Positions 10,601 to 18,440 of a stretch of DNA of 64,000 nucleotides are shown here, piece after piece. Numbering within the stretch: the stretch's first letter is position 1; every line of letters starts with the position of its first letter. Under the pieces are notes generated by a model, which saw nothing but the letters and a program-made list of their open reading frames with translations, did not search any database and had not been told where the DNA came from. The translations under genes and the position numbers were made by a program. This stretch comes from Pycnococcus provasolii (taxonomy: Eukaryota; Chlorophyta; Pseudoscourfieldiophyceae; Pseudoscourfieldiales): NCBI GenBank assembly GCA_049487715.1, contig CP150555.1, positions 248,001 to 312,000 on the forward strand, read 5' to 3'.

Positions 10601-12052
10601 TCCGCGGGGTCAAATCTTGACGTTGACGAACTACTCGCGCGCCGCGTGTCATGCGAGCAGGCGCTTGCCTCTAGGCTTTCGGCTCTACCTGCAGCCACAG
10701 CAGCCGGTATTCGCTCAGATATGGATGCGCTTTGGTCCTTGGAGCGTTCTGCCATGCGTGCACAGCTCCAAATGGCCGAGTCAAAGGCTTCGTCTTTGAG
10801 CGCTGAGCGGGAAGCTGGGCGGCGCACACCGCGGTCGGCGGTCGCAATGCCGAGCCCCGGACGAATGTCCGTTGAGGCGTCGGCTTGGAAATTAGAAAGA
10901 CGTCACCTCTATGCATCACTCGCCCGTGAGCTGGAGAGACAACCAGGGAGCATGTCTCCAGCGACGTTGGAGTCGTCGGACTGGCAGGCGGAGCGTCGCC
11001 ATCTATACTCTCAGCTCGCGCAGGCTCGCCGCAGACTCGACGAAGGATCGACGAAGGAGGCGGCTGAGCCACTTCCAGCTCAGGGTGTTACTACTCCCAT
11101 CTACACTCGTGCTACAAGTGCGCGCAAGCAGCAGCAGCAGCAGCAGGTGGATAGCCCGGCAACGAGTATGCGGAAGTTGATCCGAACAACTGCCACAACA
11201 GGCGATGATGGCCATCAGCCAGAAAGCCCCGCGACGGCAATGAGATCTCTGCTAACATCTACGACCAAGACGCCACGCAACGTGCGCGTCGTGGATAATG
11301 TCTACGCAGACGAGCAGCCGGATAGCCCGGCTACCGCGATGCGGTCGATTCTTAGGAGTGCGCAGCGGCCGAATGGCGGTGCATCGCCGTCACCTCGCGT
11401 CGTGCGCCCGTCGTCCTCGGAGCGTCCTCCTCGGAGTCCCAAAGTGGGCGCCACGAGGAGGACAACGGCGACAACGCCAACTGAAACGTCGAAGAGTGTG
11501 CGCTCTCCTCCACCCCCGATTCCCACCAGCCGCCAGCTTGCTGACATGCTCGCGGAGTCGAGCGGAATTCGCTCGGGAACCGCGGCGACGATGGCGGCGG
11601 CTGCGGTGGTGAGCCACCGCCGTGGACTCGATCCCGCCCTTCGCGACGATTCCATCACAAGTCATGCCGCAGTCCGCATCAGGTGGGCAGACGCGACGCT
11701 CCAGGCGGCACACCACACGCCAGCCGTCTTTCGCCTCCCCGTTCGCGACGACTCGAGCTTAGAAAAAGTTTCTCCTGTGGAGGTTCCCATACGCGGTCGG
11801 ATTTCGCAAGCCGAGCAGCTGGCCACCGAATTGTATCGCAAGCTGAACGAGCAAAAAGGTCCGAAGAGCCTCGAACGGCACCTAAAGATACGAAAAGCAA
11901 CTTGGGCCGAAGCGGCGCAGAATATCAATGCCACCGCCGCCGGCCGGGCTTTCGATGAGTCGATCAATCTGCGAAAGGATATTCGCGAAGTACTCGAGAG
12001 CAAGTTTGAGGTGGAGGCGAGAGGTAGTGATCGCGGGAAGCGACACATATAG
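1616..12052 (+). CDS. giant coiled-coil protein with eight-copy basic/Ala motif
   Basis: One uninterrupted frame of about 3,478 residues; I do not recognise a family. The first in-frame ATG is at 1616, and another at 1784 follows a low-complexity, Pro/Gln/Ala-rich leader. From about residue 210 to 3,000 it is almost pure heptad-type sequence (Ala, Glu, Leu, Arg, Lys), predicting a very long coiled coil as in golgins, centrosomal or flagellar scaffold proteins. A motif of form (Y/L)(K/R)RRxVxLxAAxAMRxA occurs eight times (near residues 775, 1044, 1229, 1521, 1718, 1916, 2415 and 2644). A segment of Ala-Leu-Glu-Arg-Glu-Leu repeats lies around 8.0-8.8 kb. An EF-hand-like loop, DVDGNGTIPEDL, lies near residue 2,472 but lacks the final acidic ligand. 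The tail carries two ERRHLY units and three SPATxMR units, possible proline-directed phosphosites. A structural cytoskeletal or organellar role is inference only. Confidence 0.9.
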   Translation: MTTTTTGPGGAQVLHSTQLTHSTRPRRPCSSADSFSGRLSKGGGGGGAAAAAAANDMAMQPHSAVTSVAALAEPFTPPRATGGGPTQAGAGGGLRSSPIDLAKDLIRAKPRIPEPMALMQGRERSVMGAIPDVPTTVERRARRRLHQQPDQQHRGFATTPPTRRKVAAAAAATANNTTTPQPQPQPPSPAALSTLHNQSAYDLPAARAIDDALGMLRDIAKLKGRAAQMLRAGRREDAATLGAAIEKTSAVVRERVKEARAAVRADAAQHLSTKEQLESAIRNMETERAITAREHAAAVAALEDRIGAAAAAAQASEVKYANVLKEESVNATSTQRKLEMSFKEQLDRAMQESEALKRLEVSAAEERIARRLDSQYREDAHAKEVENARLKAKCESMKSALEQLQSHAQATELELEKVHERLDSATAAESAIREQLARREMEARDATNLLREETERTRSDLAAVQVPIGEMRDTARKLHVRLSTFGAECGIATQNLDEAMEEPERKESADASDIGEATAQMLVAVANAVGETLGRTAEALKQMESRHTELTSQLADATKRAEDLEHERARAESLAAAQESRAKTAEEQMQKHDGASEAVRVELTNQLEEAKATTRALESRARAEMAKVRSERDVAKEEGARAISDRDATVESASASAVTAARERLELTTKLRKAESEAMSATEALADVEARHARAMTAAQAEVAAARADAQRSHGDAEAASRALVEKDEEMQNRVAHVEKLTSSRAEKLAAEADGLRLQVRAAKTESEAAIEELKKYKRRCVALKAAGVLRRAAQKAAAERMRAEAEKQAGAAEFAQMGTVAQRRMVEEQKRAIVGLQQAHSEEMAHLSSELELVRGEAARRERALADTVGKSESKCAELQASLSGVEAERHRLQVEVESFRCSKETLAKRLDSVEQARASAVAAQDAASATQARIAATWQSERDSLRSKIAECEEARLMAEQQSTSLSVTCAQLEQRASRLEQDLVKTKEHEAREAEDFKDQLASAEQHLDKIQLDHTTHVAELKQELLKTQTALASSEHTCKGLRRRCVVMRAAGAMRLAGATATRDRHHKEQAEASEQSLADARDVFEEELCRLRHENDMERANAERLQRSLEATVHRGEASAMAADQRYRALVVDKEKLEWKQSSIEAQLLVAKDKAATAERDLQAFSTSAAAAAESAAAELSAVEGRAAHAEQNLKRLEATHEHTAATLAEAKSRLDTVMGELKGYRRRAVALRAASVMRRAAASAAIARVQAESEEGRMSAEREIQMKNEEHEQLMSSMRELDAKASAQTMRLESQLADERASNSKMAAQLQNELAETRRRVDEEREGLLKRAMASAEKSVRLSSDTAREMKEQRKNNLLIMEEARSAFEEERTRLVSELEVARLDIARLRRVEAEVTAQKERVEHLESARESVASDLHRAKFAADAAERRCKAAEAARAASDAALKAEREARTGADSTNATELSRLRTLHAALADRDDESRSRASDLQEKLDLCTKELGNVRAELSLAKDERKHLRRRVVFLSAASAMRRSADAATLRLQTDETNVALQDASETPETQQLVLRMRALEASYAQESTRAAAELEMARTDVKMAEKRGSMFADELERLRLDLRRSNDNVAKLERTIAAAKRQAEDRHAELLEARADAERARSDASNANTSWSDEKNALVASVQVAEQKLASAQAGHRAASERMSSELRAAVSAANDSRMESRRYKRRLVVLSAVSAMQRASAKSSANVRSPKQRNAAAAIDAVETESRESRDTELSELSMSLELERTELSQLTSMLREAETAKGDALARLQVSQEKAEEEHMRMEASLDVLQKSYQSLGAKLAAVEASRAGALADRSRLEVRLESQAQSWATEKELIESREAAASKLLAEREDDYRMEVRALEQKLALEQANTANAMREAKSLKRRLVALRAAATMRHAATKSSGERGQKELIANQQQLAQAMDEAADETRSRLLMELSMERAEIKRVRREMDRASSEAAEEHQKLRAEVASATRRIQMLEQESERSERAMRRLEARANVSDSELSRAMADRDEHASKLLAEEKLWHAERDGMQTRLSNCDRMLEENRARQDELQRKLNDATRAAKEAEDRLHSAQDTARSGDSAEAQGSDSGKNSALERELADVRRELADALAASAGMTPPSPPSAFVALERELAATKRELANVRTDAADAQTADVTKVAALERELAAVRRELTEALAASAGVTPPSPPSAFVALERELAATKRELANVRAARPTPSSPPSAFAALENELATMRRELTDARAAAADAQNTDAAAIAKLKRELADARGAAADAQTTKAETLEALENELADARHELADVRASAADAQSTGAARVVSLENELANARRAMADTRAASILNAQTADSARIVALESELADARRELADALAGPRQKLLAAISEARMYKRQCAALSAAGAMRQMALREVSARRQSALEHALSDAREKAEGIATEQRALLAMLDSFDVDGNGTIPEDLVRKTREFATNAMNLSWKHSLEIMELRIEHGEAMRELNTNSVEELNNLRSDLQISRVECMSLRKSLVETENSSGATDEVAVSLRRELDAARSCVQELQDSASNAALETARVHSELNESLAASEKRVSAAEAAAENARSELNSLRTQAKEQHKQLEMDVKSYRRRVVALNAAGAMRRAAADASMKREKERLASAMNASSDEARLMMTQHLEAMITAQNAHHTEEKRLSLALAAAQDEAARLREELSAHTKLSSDELASLREDRDRAQKALKELTVAKDAAEVRHSDALKMVLAQLAQSREVQESIDEELASARSALDGIRSASDHDSNAWRVERTDLLEQLAARGRLVQDRERMLAAQLGAMEQALLAQLLAADEKRCGALERIAAGQSHVHERHIGTLGEASVSLARLTDQVSSTVEMLDELGRRELRSWRRILSTTAARVDKALVSITAVLGDVNRRVDRVEQSLSDVAVTVPRRSDDTLSALEAAMSLVHGYDATLRSHLASLVQTREGSAGSNLDVDELLARRVSCEQALASRLSALPAATAAGIRSDMDALWSLERSAMRAQLQMAESKASSLSAEREAGRRTPRSAVAMPSPGRMSVEASAWKLERRHLYASLARELERQPGSMSPATLESSDWQAERRHLYSQLAQARRRLDEGSTKEAAEPLPAQGVTTPIYTRATSARKQQQQQQVDSPATSMRKLIRTTATTGDDGHQPESPATAMRSLLTSTTKTPRNVRVVDNVYADEQPDSPATAMRSILRSAQRPNGGASPSPRVVRPSSSERPPRSPKVGATRRTTATTPTETSKSVRSPPPPIPTSRQLADMLAESSGIRSGTAATMAAAAVVSHRRGLDPALRDDSITSHAAVRIRWADATLQAAHHTPAVFRLPVRDDSSLEKVSPVEVPIRGRISQAEQLATELYRKLNEQKGPKSLERHLKIRKATWAEAAQNINATAAGRAFDESINLRKDIREVLESKFEVEARGSDRGKRHI
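8057..8349 (+). repeat. tandem duplication inside the coiled-coil gene
   Basis: Two 98-bp copies, at 8057-8154 and 8252-8349, start 195 bp (65 codons) apart and differ at only about three positions. Weaker related units continue to about 8815, each encoding versions of LERELAxxRRELA. The spacing is a multiple of three, so the frame is kept. The near identity points to a recent duplication or gene conversion. Confidence 0.9.
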
Positions 12053-12311
12053 ACAAAAGAAGGAACAGTGTGGCATACCTGACTCGCTCCTGACTCACTG
12101 AGGACGGTTGGCAATCGTCGCTCATCTATTGTAAAACAAAAGTATACAAAATAGCTTTTTTTTCTAAACGGTTCGAGACTTCGAGTGCCACCCTAACCCC
12201 GAAAATGGACACACGGTTTTTGTTTTTTCCAATCCCCCAATCAGGGCAAATAGGAAAGAGCTAACAACGCGCGATCAGTGCTTCAATCATCACACGCGCA
12301 TCTATTTTGTT

Positions 12312-13718
12312 ATGGCGTCGAAGCCGTCGATGCGCAGCAGCAGCTCCGATGAAGATGACGAGATCTACCCAATCTTCCATTCCATCGCCGAAGCAGCGTC
12401 AGCAGCAAGCCAGACGACGACGATGAGAATGCCTTCGCAGAAGAAGATAACTCCACCGCAAGATTCGAGCTTTGAGATCGAAAACGGACCGCAACTACTA
12501 CCAGCAGGAGCAGGAGGAGGAGGGCTGCAGGCCGTCGCAGTAACGCAGGATGGAGAAAAGCTCGCATCGTCGTTTGAGCTGTTTGTCAATATCCTAATTT
12601 GTTTCATTGGCACGGGCATTCTCGCCCTACCATACGCATTCTCCCGTGGCGGGATTCTGTTGAGCGCAATCACGCTCGTCCTCGTGGCGATTCTGAGTAT
12701 GTTCTGCATGCACAAACTCGTCGAGACGAAGCGTGCACTGGAGCGAGCGGGCGCCATTGGACTCAAAGCGACGTATGGGGACGTTGCTGACGCCGCAGGA
12801 GGCGTGCACATGAAGCGCGCCGTGAACACTATGCTGATCGTGTCGCAACTCGGTTTTTCCACAGCCTATCTAATTTTCGTTGCTGACAACCTCAGTAGCG
12901 TGATTCCGTCGCTGTCGCGCGCGGAAGTCGTGGGCTTTTGCGTTCCCATACTCTGCGCGGTGTCGTGCATTCGTGACATAGCAAGGCTCGCACCATTCTC
13001 CCTTGTGGCGGATGCTGCCATACTCTTCTCAATCTCGGTGGTCTTCGTTACAGACGCCAAAAACTTTTCATATCATCGCGATGTTTCGCTGTTTGTACCA
13101 GGGAGTAGTGCGACACGCAGCCCACTTCCTTTTCTCTTTGGCATGTTTGTGTACTGCTTCGAGGGCATTGGCATGGTACTTCCGCTCGAGGCATCCGCGG
13201 CAGATCGTACCCAGTTCCCAAAACTTCTGTTCATCGGCATTGGTTTAATTGTGACGATCTACTTGGCGTTCGGCTTGGCTGGTTACTGCGCGTATGGATC
13301 TGAGACCGAAGATCTGATCACGATGAATCTCGACCCGTCGAATAGTCCGTGGACGACGACAGCAGTGAAGACAGGACTTTCCATTGGACTGCTGTTGACG
13401 TATCCCATGATGATGCAGCCTGTCTATCACACGATTGAGACACAGAAAACATCCACTTGGTACAGGATTACCGTGCGGTCTCTCCTGGTGATATTAACAG
13501 CGATTGTGGGGATCAGCGTGCCAGGTTTTAGCGAGTTCATATCGCTCATCGGATCGATAGCTTGCAGCGTGCTTGCCTTTGTCATCCCGGTCATTCTTCA
13601 CATATTGGTTATGGGTCACGAGCTCACAAATCGAAAGATTTTCGTCGAGAGCTTGGTGGCTACTTTTGGCACGATTGGTGGTCTGTTTGGAGCCATCGAC
13701 ACCATCTCGAACCTCTAA
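12312..13718 (+). CDS. amino acid/auxin permease family transporter (AAAP/SLC36-like)
   Basis: A 468-residue multi-pass membrane protein of the amino acid/auxin permease family, which moves neutral amino acids, usually with protons, across plasma or vacuolar membranes. After a hydrophilic acidic N-terminus of about 85 residues, the first membrane helix contains CFIGTGILALPYAF, the family hallmark. Around ten further hydrophobic segments follow, including LPFLFGMFVYCFEGIGMVLP and the later GLAGYCAYGSETEDLI, which match conserved SLC36/AVT3 positions. The ATG at 12312 is the first in frame after a stop and gives a length typical of the vacuolar AVT3 group. Substrate and membrane cannot be told from the sequence. 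A single CCCTAACCCC lies about 120 bp upstream of the start. Confidence 0.92.
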   Translation: MASKPSMRSSSSDEDDEIYPIFHSIAEAASAASQTTTMRMPSQKKITPPQDSSFEIENGPQLLPAGAGGGGLQAVAVTQDGEKLASSFELFVNILICFIGTGILALPYAFSRGGILLSAITLVLVAILSMFCMHKLVETKRALERAGAIGLKATYGDVADAAGGVHMKRAVNTMLIVSQLGFSTAYLIFVADNLSSVIPSLSRAEVVGFCVPILCAVSCIRDIARLAPFSLVADAAILFSISVVFVTDAKNFSYHRDVSLFVPGSSATRSPLPFLFGMFVYCFEGIGMVLPLEASAADRTQFPKLLFIGIGLIVTIYLAFGLAGYCAYGSETEDLITMNLDPSNSPWTTTAVKTGLSIGLLLTYPMMMQPVYHTIETQKTSTWYRITVRSLLVILTAIVGISVPGFSEFISLIGSIACSVLAFVIPVILHILVMGHELTNRKIFVESLVATFGTIGGLFGAIDTISNL

Positions 13719-13737
13719 GATCACTTAAAGCAGTAAC

Positions 13738-14553
13738 TTAGACTTCAATCAGCTCGACGCCGTTTCCGTCGGGGTCGTACAGGAACATCTGCTGCCTCGT
13801 TGTTCCTGGAATGACAAACTTCGTGTACGTGACTCCCTTGGCGATTAAGTGCACCTCCGCCGCCTGAAAGTCGTCGACGGCGAGCGCGACGTGCCGTCCT
13901 CTTCGTATGTACCACGGTTTTTGCGCGCGAATTTCGTCGTCGTTGAAGTCAATCCACGGCAGAGACCGTGCGTTCGCGGGTACTTCCGGGTCCGCTTCTA
14001 TGATGTGAATGGTCATGGTGTTATCCGCGGTGCTAATCCACGCGCCGTCGAACGGAAACGGCGGTCGGTCAAGTATTTGCATGTTAAGAATTTCCGTGTA
14101 GAAGGCGAGCGAGCGCGCGACGTTCGACGACGCTATGGATAGGTGGTTCAACGCCGTGATGTTGAAGTTATTATCATCTGCGGATGAAGAGGAGGGTGAC
14201 GGCGACGACGACACGGTCAAGTGCGGTTCGCACAGGTGCGTGACTTCCCTAGTAGTTATCACATTTCTTTGGTTTGCTCCGTTCCCTGTTGTTGTTGTTG
14301 GCGGCGGCGGCGGTTCGAGGTCGAGAGGTACGGGGGACGTGCAAGGCGGCGGCGGAGAAGACGGCGACGATGGAGAAGACGAGGATGACGCTGATAATCC
14401 CCTAACGATGACAGGCAGACGCTTAGAAGTAGTACTACTACACTTCTTATGAGAATGAGAGTGAGAACGGAGCACAAAACGGTTCACGAGGCGCTGTGGT
14501 GACGCAAACTTCGTCAAGCTTACACGTATATGGAGAAGCGACATCGTTGCCAT
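13738..14553 (-). CDS. glyoxalase-I-like VOC domain protein
   Basis: A 271-residue protein with a single vicinal-oxygen-chelate domain in its C-terminal half. It has LNHLSIASSNVARSLAFYTE, then FPFDGAWIS, IHIIEADPE, HVALAVDD and finally FLYDPDGNGVELIEV, the pattern of plant glyoxalase-I-like proteins. The His near the domain start and the final Glu are the expected metal ligands. The first 100 residues are Ser/Pro/Arg-rich and poor in acidic residues; MATMSLLHIRVSLTKFASPQ resembles an organelle-targeting peptide. I chose the ATG at 14553; another follows three codons later. The open frame upstream has only a GTG. The gene is convergent with the permease, leaving about 20 bp between the stops. 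Actual lactoylglutathione lyase activity is not established. Confidence 0.88.
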   Translation of the reverse strand: MATMSLLHIRVSLTKFASPQRLVNRFVLRSHSHSHKKCSSTTSKRLPVIVRGLSASSSSSPSSPSSPPPPCTSPVPLDLEPPPPPTTTTGNGANQRNVITTREVTHLCEPHLTVSSSPSPSSSSADDNNFNITALNHLSIASSNVARSLAFYTEILNMQILDRPPFPFDGAWISTADNTMTIHIIEADPEVPANARSLPWIDFNDDEIRAQKPWYIRRGRHVALAVDDFQAAEVHLIAKGVTYTKFVIPGTTRQQMFLYDPDGNGVELIEV

Positions 14554-14660
14554 TAGTATTGACGGACGCCGACAAAGCAGTTCGGCCAGGTACCAGGTAG
14601 TGAGGCGAAGGGAAGTGCGCGCGCGACCACTAATCACCCGAACCCGAGCCCTCCTGCCCG

Positions 14661-14732
14661 TAACCCTAAAGTTAACCCTATCGTAACCCTAACCCTAACC
14701 GGCTCACCCTCCCTCCTGCCCGTAACCCTAAC
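14661..14732 (-). promoter_or_regulatory. telomere-like (CCCTAA) motif cluster
   Basis: TAACCCTAA occurs several times between 14661 and 14732, including three head-to-tail CCCTAA units ending at 14700. A 21-bp block starting CCCTCCTGCCCG and running into the CCCTAA motif occurs twice. The cluster lies about 110-180 bp upstream of the VOC gene start; read toward that gene it is TTAGGG. A promoter role is inferred from similar placement near four other genes. Confidence 0.5.
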
Positions 14733-15005
14733 TAATGCCCTAATCGATAAATGCACTCTGTGTTTTGCTGCTTGAGCTTTACAGTAGTCCTTACAGTATG
14801 TACCCGTAGTAGGGTGGTATGTAGGGGATTCTAAGGAGACCTTAAGAGTGACGACAGAGTAGGACTGTAGGAGTGGGAGTGACGCCTTGCCTTGCCTTGC
14901 CTGCCCACCTTGCCTGCCCCCCTGGCCTGCCGCATGATGGAGGTAGAGGGAGTTGTTAGCCCGTTCTTACCTGGAGCCCGTTCCATCCAATTATTTGCGA
15001 AAATC

Positions 15006-15056
15006 TGTGCAACTGTGCAACTGTGCAACTGGCAGACTGTGCAACTGTGCAACTGC
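15006..15056 (+). repeat. GTGCAACT minisatellite
   Basis: Five units of about 8 bp (GTGCAACT), interrupted once by GGCAGACT, lie about 170 bp upstream of the membrane protein start. Confidence 0.8.
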
Positions 15057-15226
15057 CATCGGCCACCACGACATTCCCTGCAATCAAGGAGGTCGGGCGA
15101 GGTGTCCTGTCCTGTCACTCCCTCCCTTACCTGCCGTGTTTATTTGGTGAATTCGTTGGTGTCATTTTCCACTCGTCATAAGTTATTAGTTAGGCGCCGT
15201 CGTCGTCCACCTCTATCCTCTTCATC

Positions 15227-16150
15227 ATGGTGGTTCCTTCTCTTTCTATGATGTGCAAGTCCAAAATGTTTGTCGTCGCATTTGTTACTTTTGTAGCATG
15301 CTCGTTGTTGGTGGTGCCGGCCGCTGAGGCGCGCAGCACGGTGGCCTTCAAGGAGGAAAACCTTAAGACTAACCAATACAGCCTTCAAGACACTATTCAG
15401 GGCAACATGCACCGCCGTTTCTTGGCAGATGGAGACAACAAGACTGTCGCAGGACCGAACCTTCCCAGTATGCCTGCCAAGTCTTGCAAAGTCGTCAATT
15501 TACCGAAGTACGAAGATAACTGGAACGAGGTCATCCTCAAGTTCAACGAAAACGACGTGAGCAAAGAGTGCTTGCATATTGAAACTTTCACCGAACACTT
15601 TTGCTTGCGTCAGGACGGCTCTACGTGTACCAAGAAGATTTCGGAAGTGTCAGACCTATGCACAGACACTGACGTAAATTCGCAGCTGGAATACTTGGGA
15701 AGCTGGAACTGCGACTCAAACACGGGCAAGTGCTCCTTTGCCAGTAATTCATATTGGACAAATGAGAACGGAAAGTGCGCGGCAGAACCAGTCATTATAG
15801 TCATGAAGAATACGTGCGAACCAAAAGAAAAAGAAATTCCCGAAACGAGTACGGAAGTGACTCTCCGAGACGTGTATACTTTCTGCGAATGGGGCAGTGA
15901 CGTTGCCAATGCAGTGGCAACGATCCTCATCGTCGTCATCGTTGTTATTGTGATTGGCGTCCTTGGCGGAATTGCGTGCTGCTGCTTCTGCTGCTCAGGA
16001 TGCCCAGGCTACAAGTGCTGCCACAAGCAGCAGCCCCCAGTGATGGTGGCGCAGCCCGGCGTCATGATGCAGCCAATGCAGCCTGGAATGCAGCCAATGC
16101 AGCCTGGAATGAGCCAGGGCACGCCAGTGCCGATGCAGCCGATGAAATGA
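15227..16150 (+). CDS. small type I membrane protein, Cys-rich ectodomain
   Basis: I do not recognise a family for this 307-residue protein. The N-terminus has a signal peptide (MFVVAFVTFVACSLLVVPAA, cleavage likely near AEA-RS). The ectodomain of about 190 residues has regularly spaced cysteines (KSCKV, KECLH, HFCLRQDGSTCTK, DLCTD, NCDSNTGKC, GKCA, NTCEP, TFCEW), suggesting several disulphides. A single membrane helix (TILIVVIVVIVIGVLGGIA) is followed at once by a Cys cluster, CCCFCCSGCPGYKCC, likely palmitoylated, and a short tail with three MQPMQPG-type repeats. The layout resembles Shisa/CYYR-type adaptors by analogy only. The ATG at 15227 is the first in frame, but a later Met fits the signal peptide equally well. 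Confidence 0.85.
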   Translation: MVVPSLSMMCKSKMFVVAFVTFVACSLLVVPAAEARSTVAFKEENLKTNQYSLQDTIQGNMHRRFLADGDNKTVAGPNLPSMPAKSCKVVNLPKYEDNWNEVILKFNENDVSKECLHIETFTEHFCLRQDGSTCTKKISEVSDLCTDTDVNSQLEYLGSWNCDSNTGKCSFASNSYWTNENGKCAAEPVIIVMKNTCEPKEKEIPETSTEVTLRDVYTFCEWGSDVANAVATILIVVIVVIVIGVLGGIACCCFCCSGCPGYKCCHKQQPPVMVAQPGVMMQPMQPGMQPMQPGMSQGTPVPMQPMK

Positions 16151-16499
16151 GCCGACGAAGGCGTAGGCGCAAGCTTGCAGGCAAGCAAGGCAACATGGGA
16201 AACATCACAAGAATACGCCCAAGACTCTTGAGAGGTCTGGCAACAATTGGGTAAGGAATAAAATCTGAGATCCCTCGTTCAGTAATCGAGTGCACTTTAA
16301 GAACTACTTTGTTCAACGGTCGGTCCATTCACACCATTCACATTCACAGCGCGACGACGAGGTTGTCATCAAACAAGAATCATGAGGTTACAGATAAAAA
16401 AAAGAAACAATGTTTTTTGGCGAAGAGGCCTGCTGGCCACTTGTCGCGCTCTGGTGCGGCGTCCAACGGGTCCCAACCACGCCTGGCGCATCAGCTAAT

Positions 16500-18367
16500 T
16501 TACCGGGTAGCCTCCACGAGGCTGTTGTAATGGATCTCCTGTTATATGTTGTGTGTTAGGTTGTTAGTGATTGTATTTTTATGTGTGTTTTGGTGGCTAG
16601 TGGTAGACTTACCGCCCAAAAAGAAATCATCAGTGTCAAAGACGAGGTTGACGATTTGTGTCTGGGCTCAATCTCTACGAAAAATGACTCACGATATGAC
16701 GTGAGCATGCAAATCTGCAAGGTGGTGTGTTAAGTGTTAAGGGCGAGTCAGTCATATGTTTCATCTTCACTTGTTTTCGTTCTTCTTCTTCTTCTTCTTC
16801 TTCTTGGTTTTGCCTCATTACTAAGAAGGGTTGTTCTGTTAATTCGACGTCTCGTCAGCGGCTCGTGAAGAGCCTTTGGATTGTAACGCAGGTAAAGAGT
16901 CGATGGTTTGGTAATCCTTGGCAGAAAGAAGAAAAACAAAAGTAGTGGATGGGAGAACGATCGTACCTTGACACCGTAAGCATCCGCCGCCGCCTGCATC
17001 GTGATCGCATCTCCCCAAGTTCCGTCACGCGACATGTTCGCGCAGTACTCCTCGTAGGTATCACCGTCACCTTCGCAGACGAATGCCGCGTACGCGTCTG
17101 GCTCAGCGCGGAGCATCTTCACCACGGTGGCACGCACCTCCCGGTGTCTCTCCTGGCTCCCGTACATCTGATCAGCCAGAGCACGAAATTGGCAGTTTCC
17201 GTCGCCGTCCATCACCTTCTCTTTAAGCCCGAAGAGCTGCAGGCGCTCCTTGAGACCCATTCGCTCAAGATCCGCTTGCTTGGCATTTGGTGGCGGCCCG
17301 CGGCTTCTTCGAGGCTTGTGTGGAACCACCATCTGTGGGTAGTGTACATCCGCGAGCCCGAGCGGCGCGGGAGCAGGAGCTGTGGCTGCGTAGCTGAGGC
17401 TTGAGCTTCCATCAGGGGGCAGCAGGCTGTGCAAACTGTTGTCGGCTGGTGGGTGAGGGTAGTGTTGTGCTGCGTGTGTGGGGGTGATGGTTGGTGGAGG
17501 ATATGCTGGTAACGGTGGCGCCGACGGCAGTTGAGGAGGCGGCAGCTCACTCGTTTGCGTTTGCGTTTGCGTTTGCGTTTGTGTTTGTGAGGGTGGTGGT
17601 GGCCACTGGTATGTCGTGTCAAGCGGCAACAAGTCAGGCGGCGGAGGTGGCGGCGCAGCCTCTTCTGAAGGTGGCGGGGGTGGAGGAGGAGGAGGAGGAG
17701 GAGGGGGAGGGGGCGCAGCGAGCGTGACTGCCGCCATCTTCGTTGCTGCGTCAGCTGCTGCGGCAGTCACAGCTGTTTGCTGCTCTTGTCTTCTTTTCGC
17801 CGCTTCCGCTTGTTTGTCAATAATCTTCTTGAGCTGCTCAATTTCGTCGAGCACCTCAACCACCTTCTTCTGGTGTTTGATTTTGTTTTGCACGAGCAGA
17901 GCGTCATCGTTGTTGAACTGCTTATGTTTCGAGATGTGTTCGATGTACAGCGTCGAGTACCTGAAGAGCAGAATATAGATATTTTGTCTTTGAAGTTGTT
18001 TTTGGTCCTTCCCTTCCTGAAGTGAGAAGGCGTTCTTCAAGGAGGAGGCTTGGTCCAGGAGGGAGGAGGCGAAACGGTAGTAAAATAACAGGGGTAAGGA
18101 ACAAAGACGCGAGGCGCAGGCAGTCAGAGACGAGTCCGCAATTAGGGACAAGGCAGCGGAGTCCAAGGAGGGAGATGGACATCGAGGGGGACGGCGCCCC
18201 CATGGCCATGGGGAAGAGGGGAGGGAAGAATGACAGGGAAAGGAGAGGAAAGGATAGGGCGGCCTGCTTCGTTGGTGGTGGTGGTGTGGTTCCCGGGCCC
18301 CGGGGGAGGCACTCGGCAGGTGCTTTTCGTTTGGTTGTCCACCTGGTGCCTGGGGGAACATCATCAT
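16500..18367 (-). CDS. OTU-family cysteine protease (deubiquitinase), three exons
   Basis: Exon 1 runs from its start down to 16967. It holds a helical segment (ALLVQNKIKHQKKVVEVLDE), a long proline run and the OTU core DGDGNCQFRALADQ with the catalytic Cys. A 252-bp intron (16715-16966, GTACGA to TTGCAG) leads to exon 2 (16613-16714), which encodes CMLTSYRESFFVEIEPRH and MISFWA. A 74-bp intron (16539-16612, GTAAGT to AACAG) leads to exon 3 (16500-16538), which ends EIHYNSLVEATR and supplies the catalytic His. The three exons join in frame and restore a complete OTU fold of the yeast Otu2/OTUD type, which removes ubiquitin from proteins. A CTT microsatellite lies in intron 1. The 5' end is the uncertain part: the ATG at 18367 opens a low-complexity His/Pro/Ser-rich stretch that may be untranslated or contain an intron. 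Confidence 0.85.
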
Positions 18368-18397
18368 TACGACAGCGTTTCTGCAGGTTCATTCTGC

Positions 18398-18440
18398 AGG
18401 GTTTTACCTTTAGGGTTTTACCTTTCGGGTTTAGGGTTAC
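18398..18440 (-). promoter_or_regulatory. TTTAGGG-type repeats upstream of the OTU gene
   Basis: AGGGTTTTACCTTT-like units repeat twice and are followed by GGGTTTAGGGTTAC. Read toward the OTU gene this gives AACCCTAAA, the form of the plant telo-box promoter element. It sits 30-75 bp upstream of the assumed start. The function is inference. Confidence 0.4.

Larger units (their letters stand above)
14554..15226. other. intergenic region with repeats, divergent promoter
   Basis: Shared upstream region of the minus-strand VOC gene and the plus-strand membrane protein gene. It holds telomere-like arrays at 14661-14732, a CCTTGCCTTGCC-type repeat at about 14886-14930 and a GTGCAACT array at 15006-15056. 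No convincing gene or RNA is seen. Confidence 0.6.

Noticed and set aside
15006-15056. CRISPR-like or tandem RNA array
   Set aside because: Units of 8 bp without spacers; a simple minisatellite in a eukaryotic genome.
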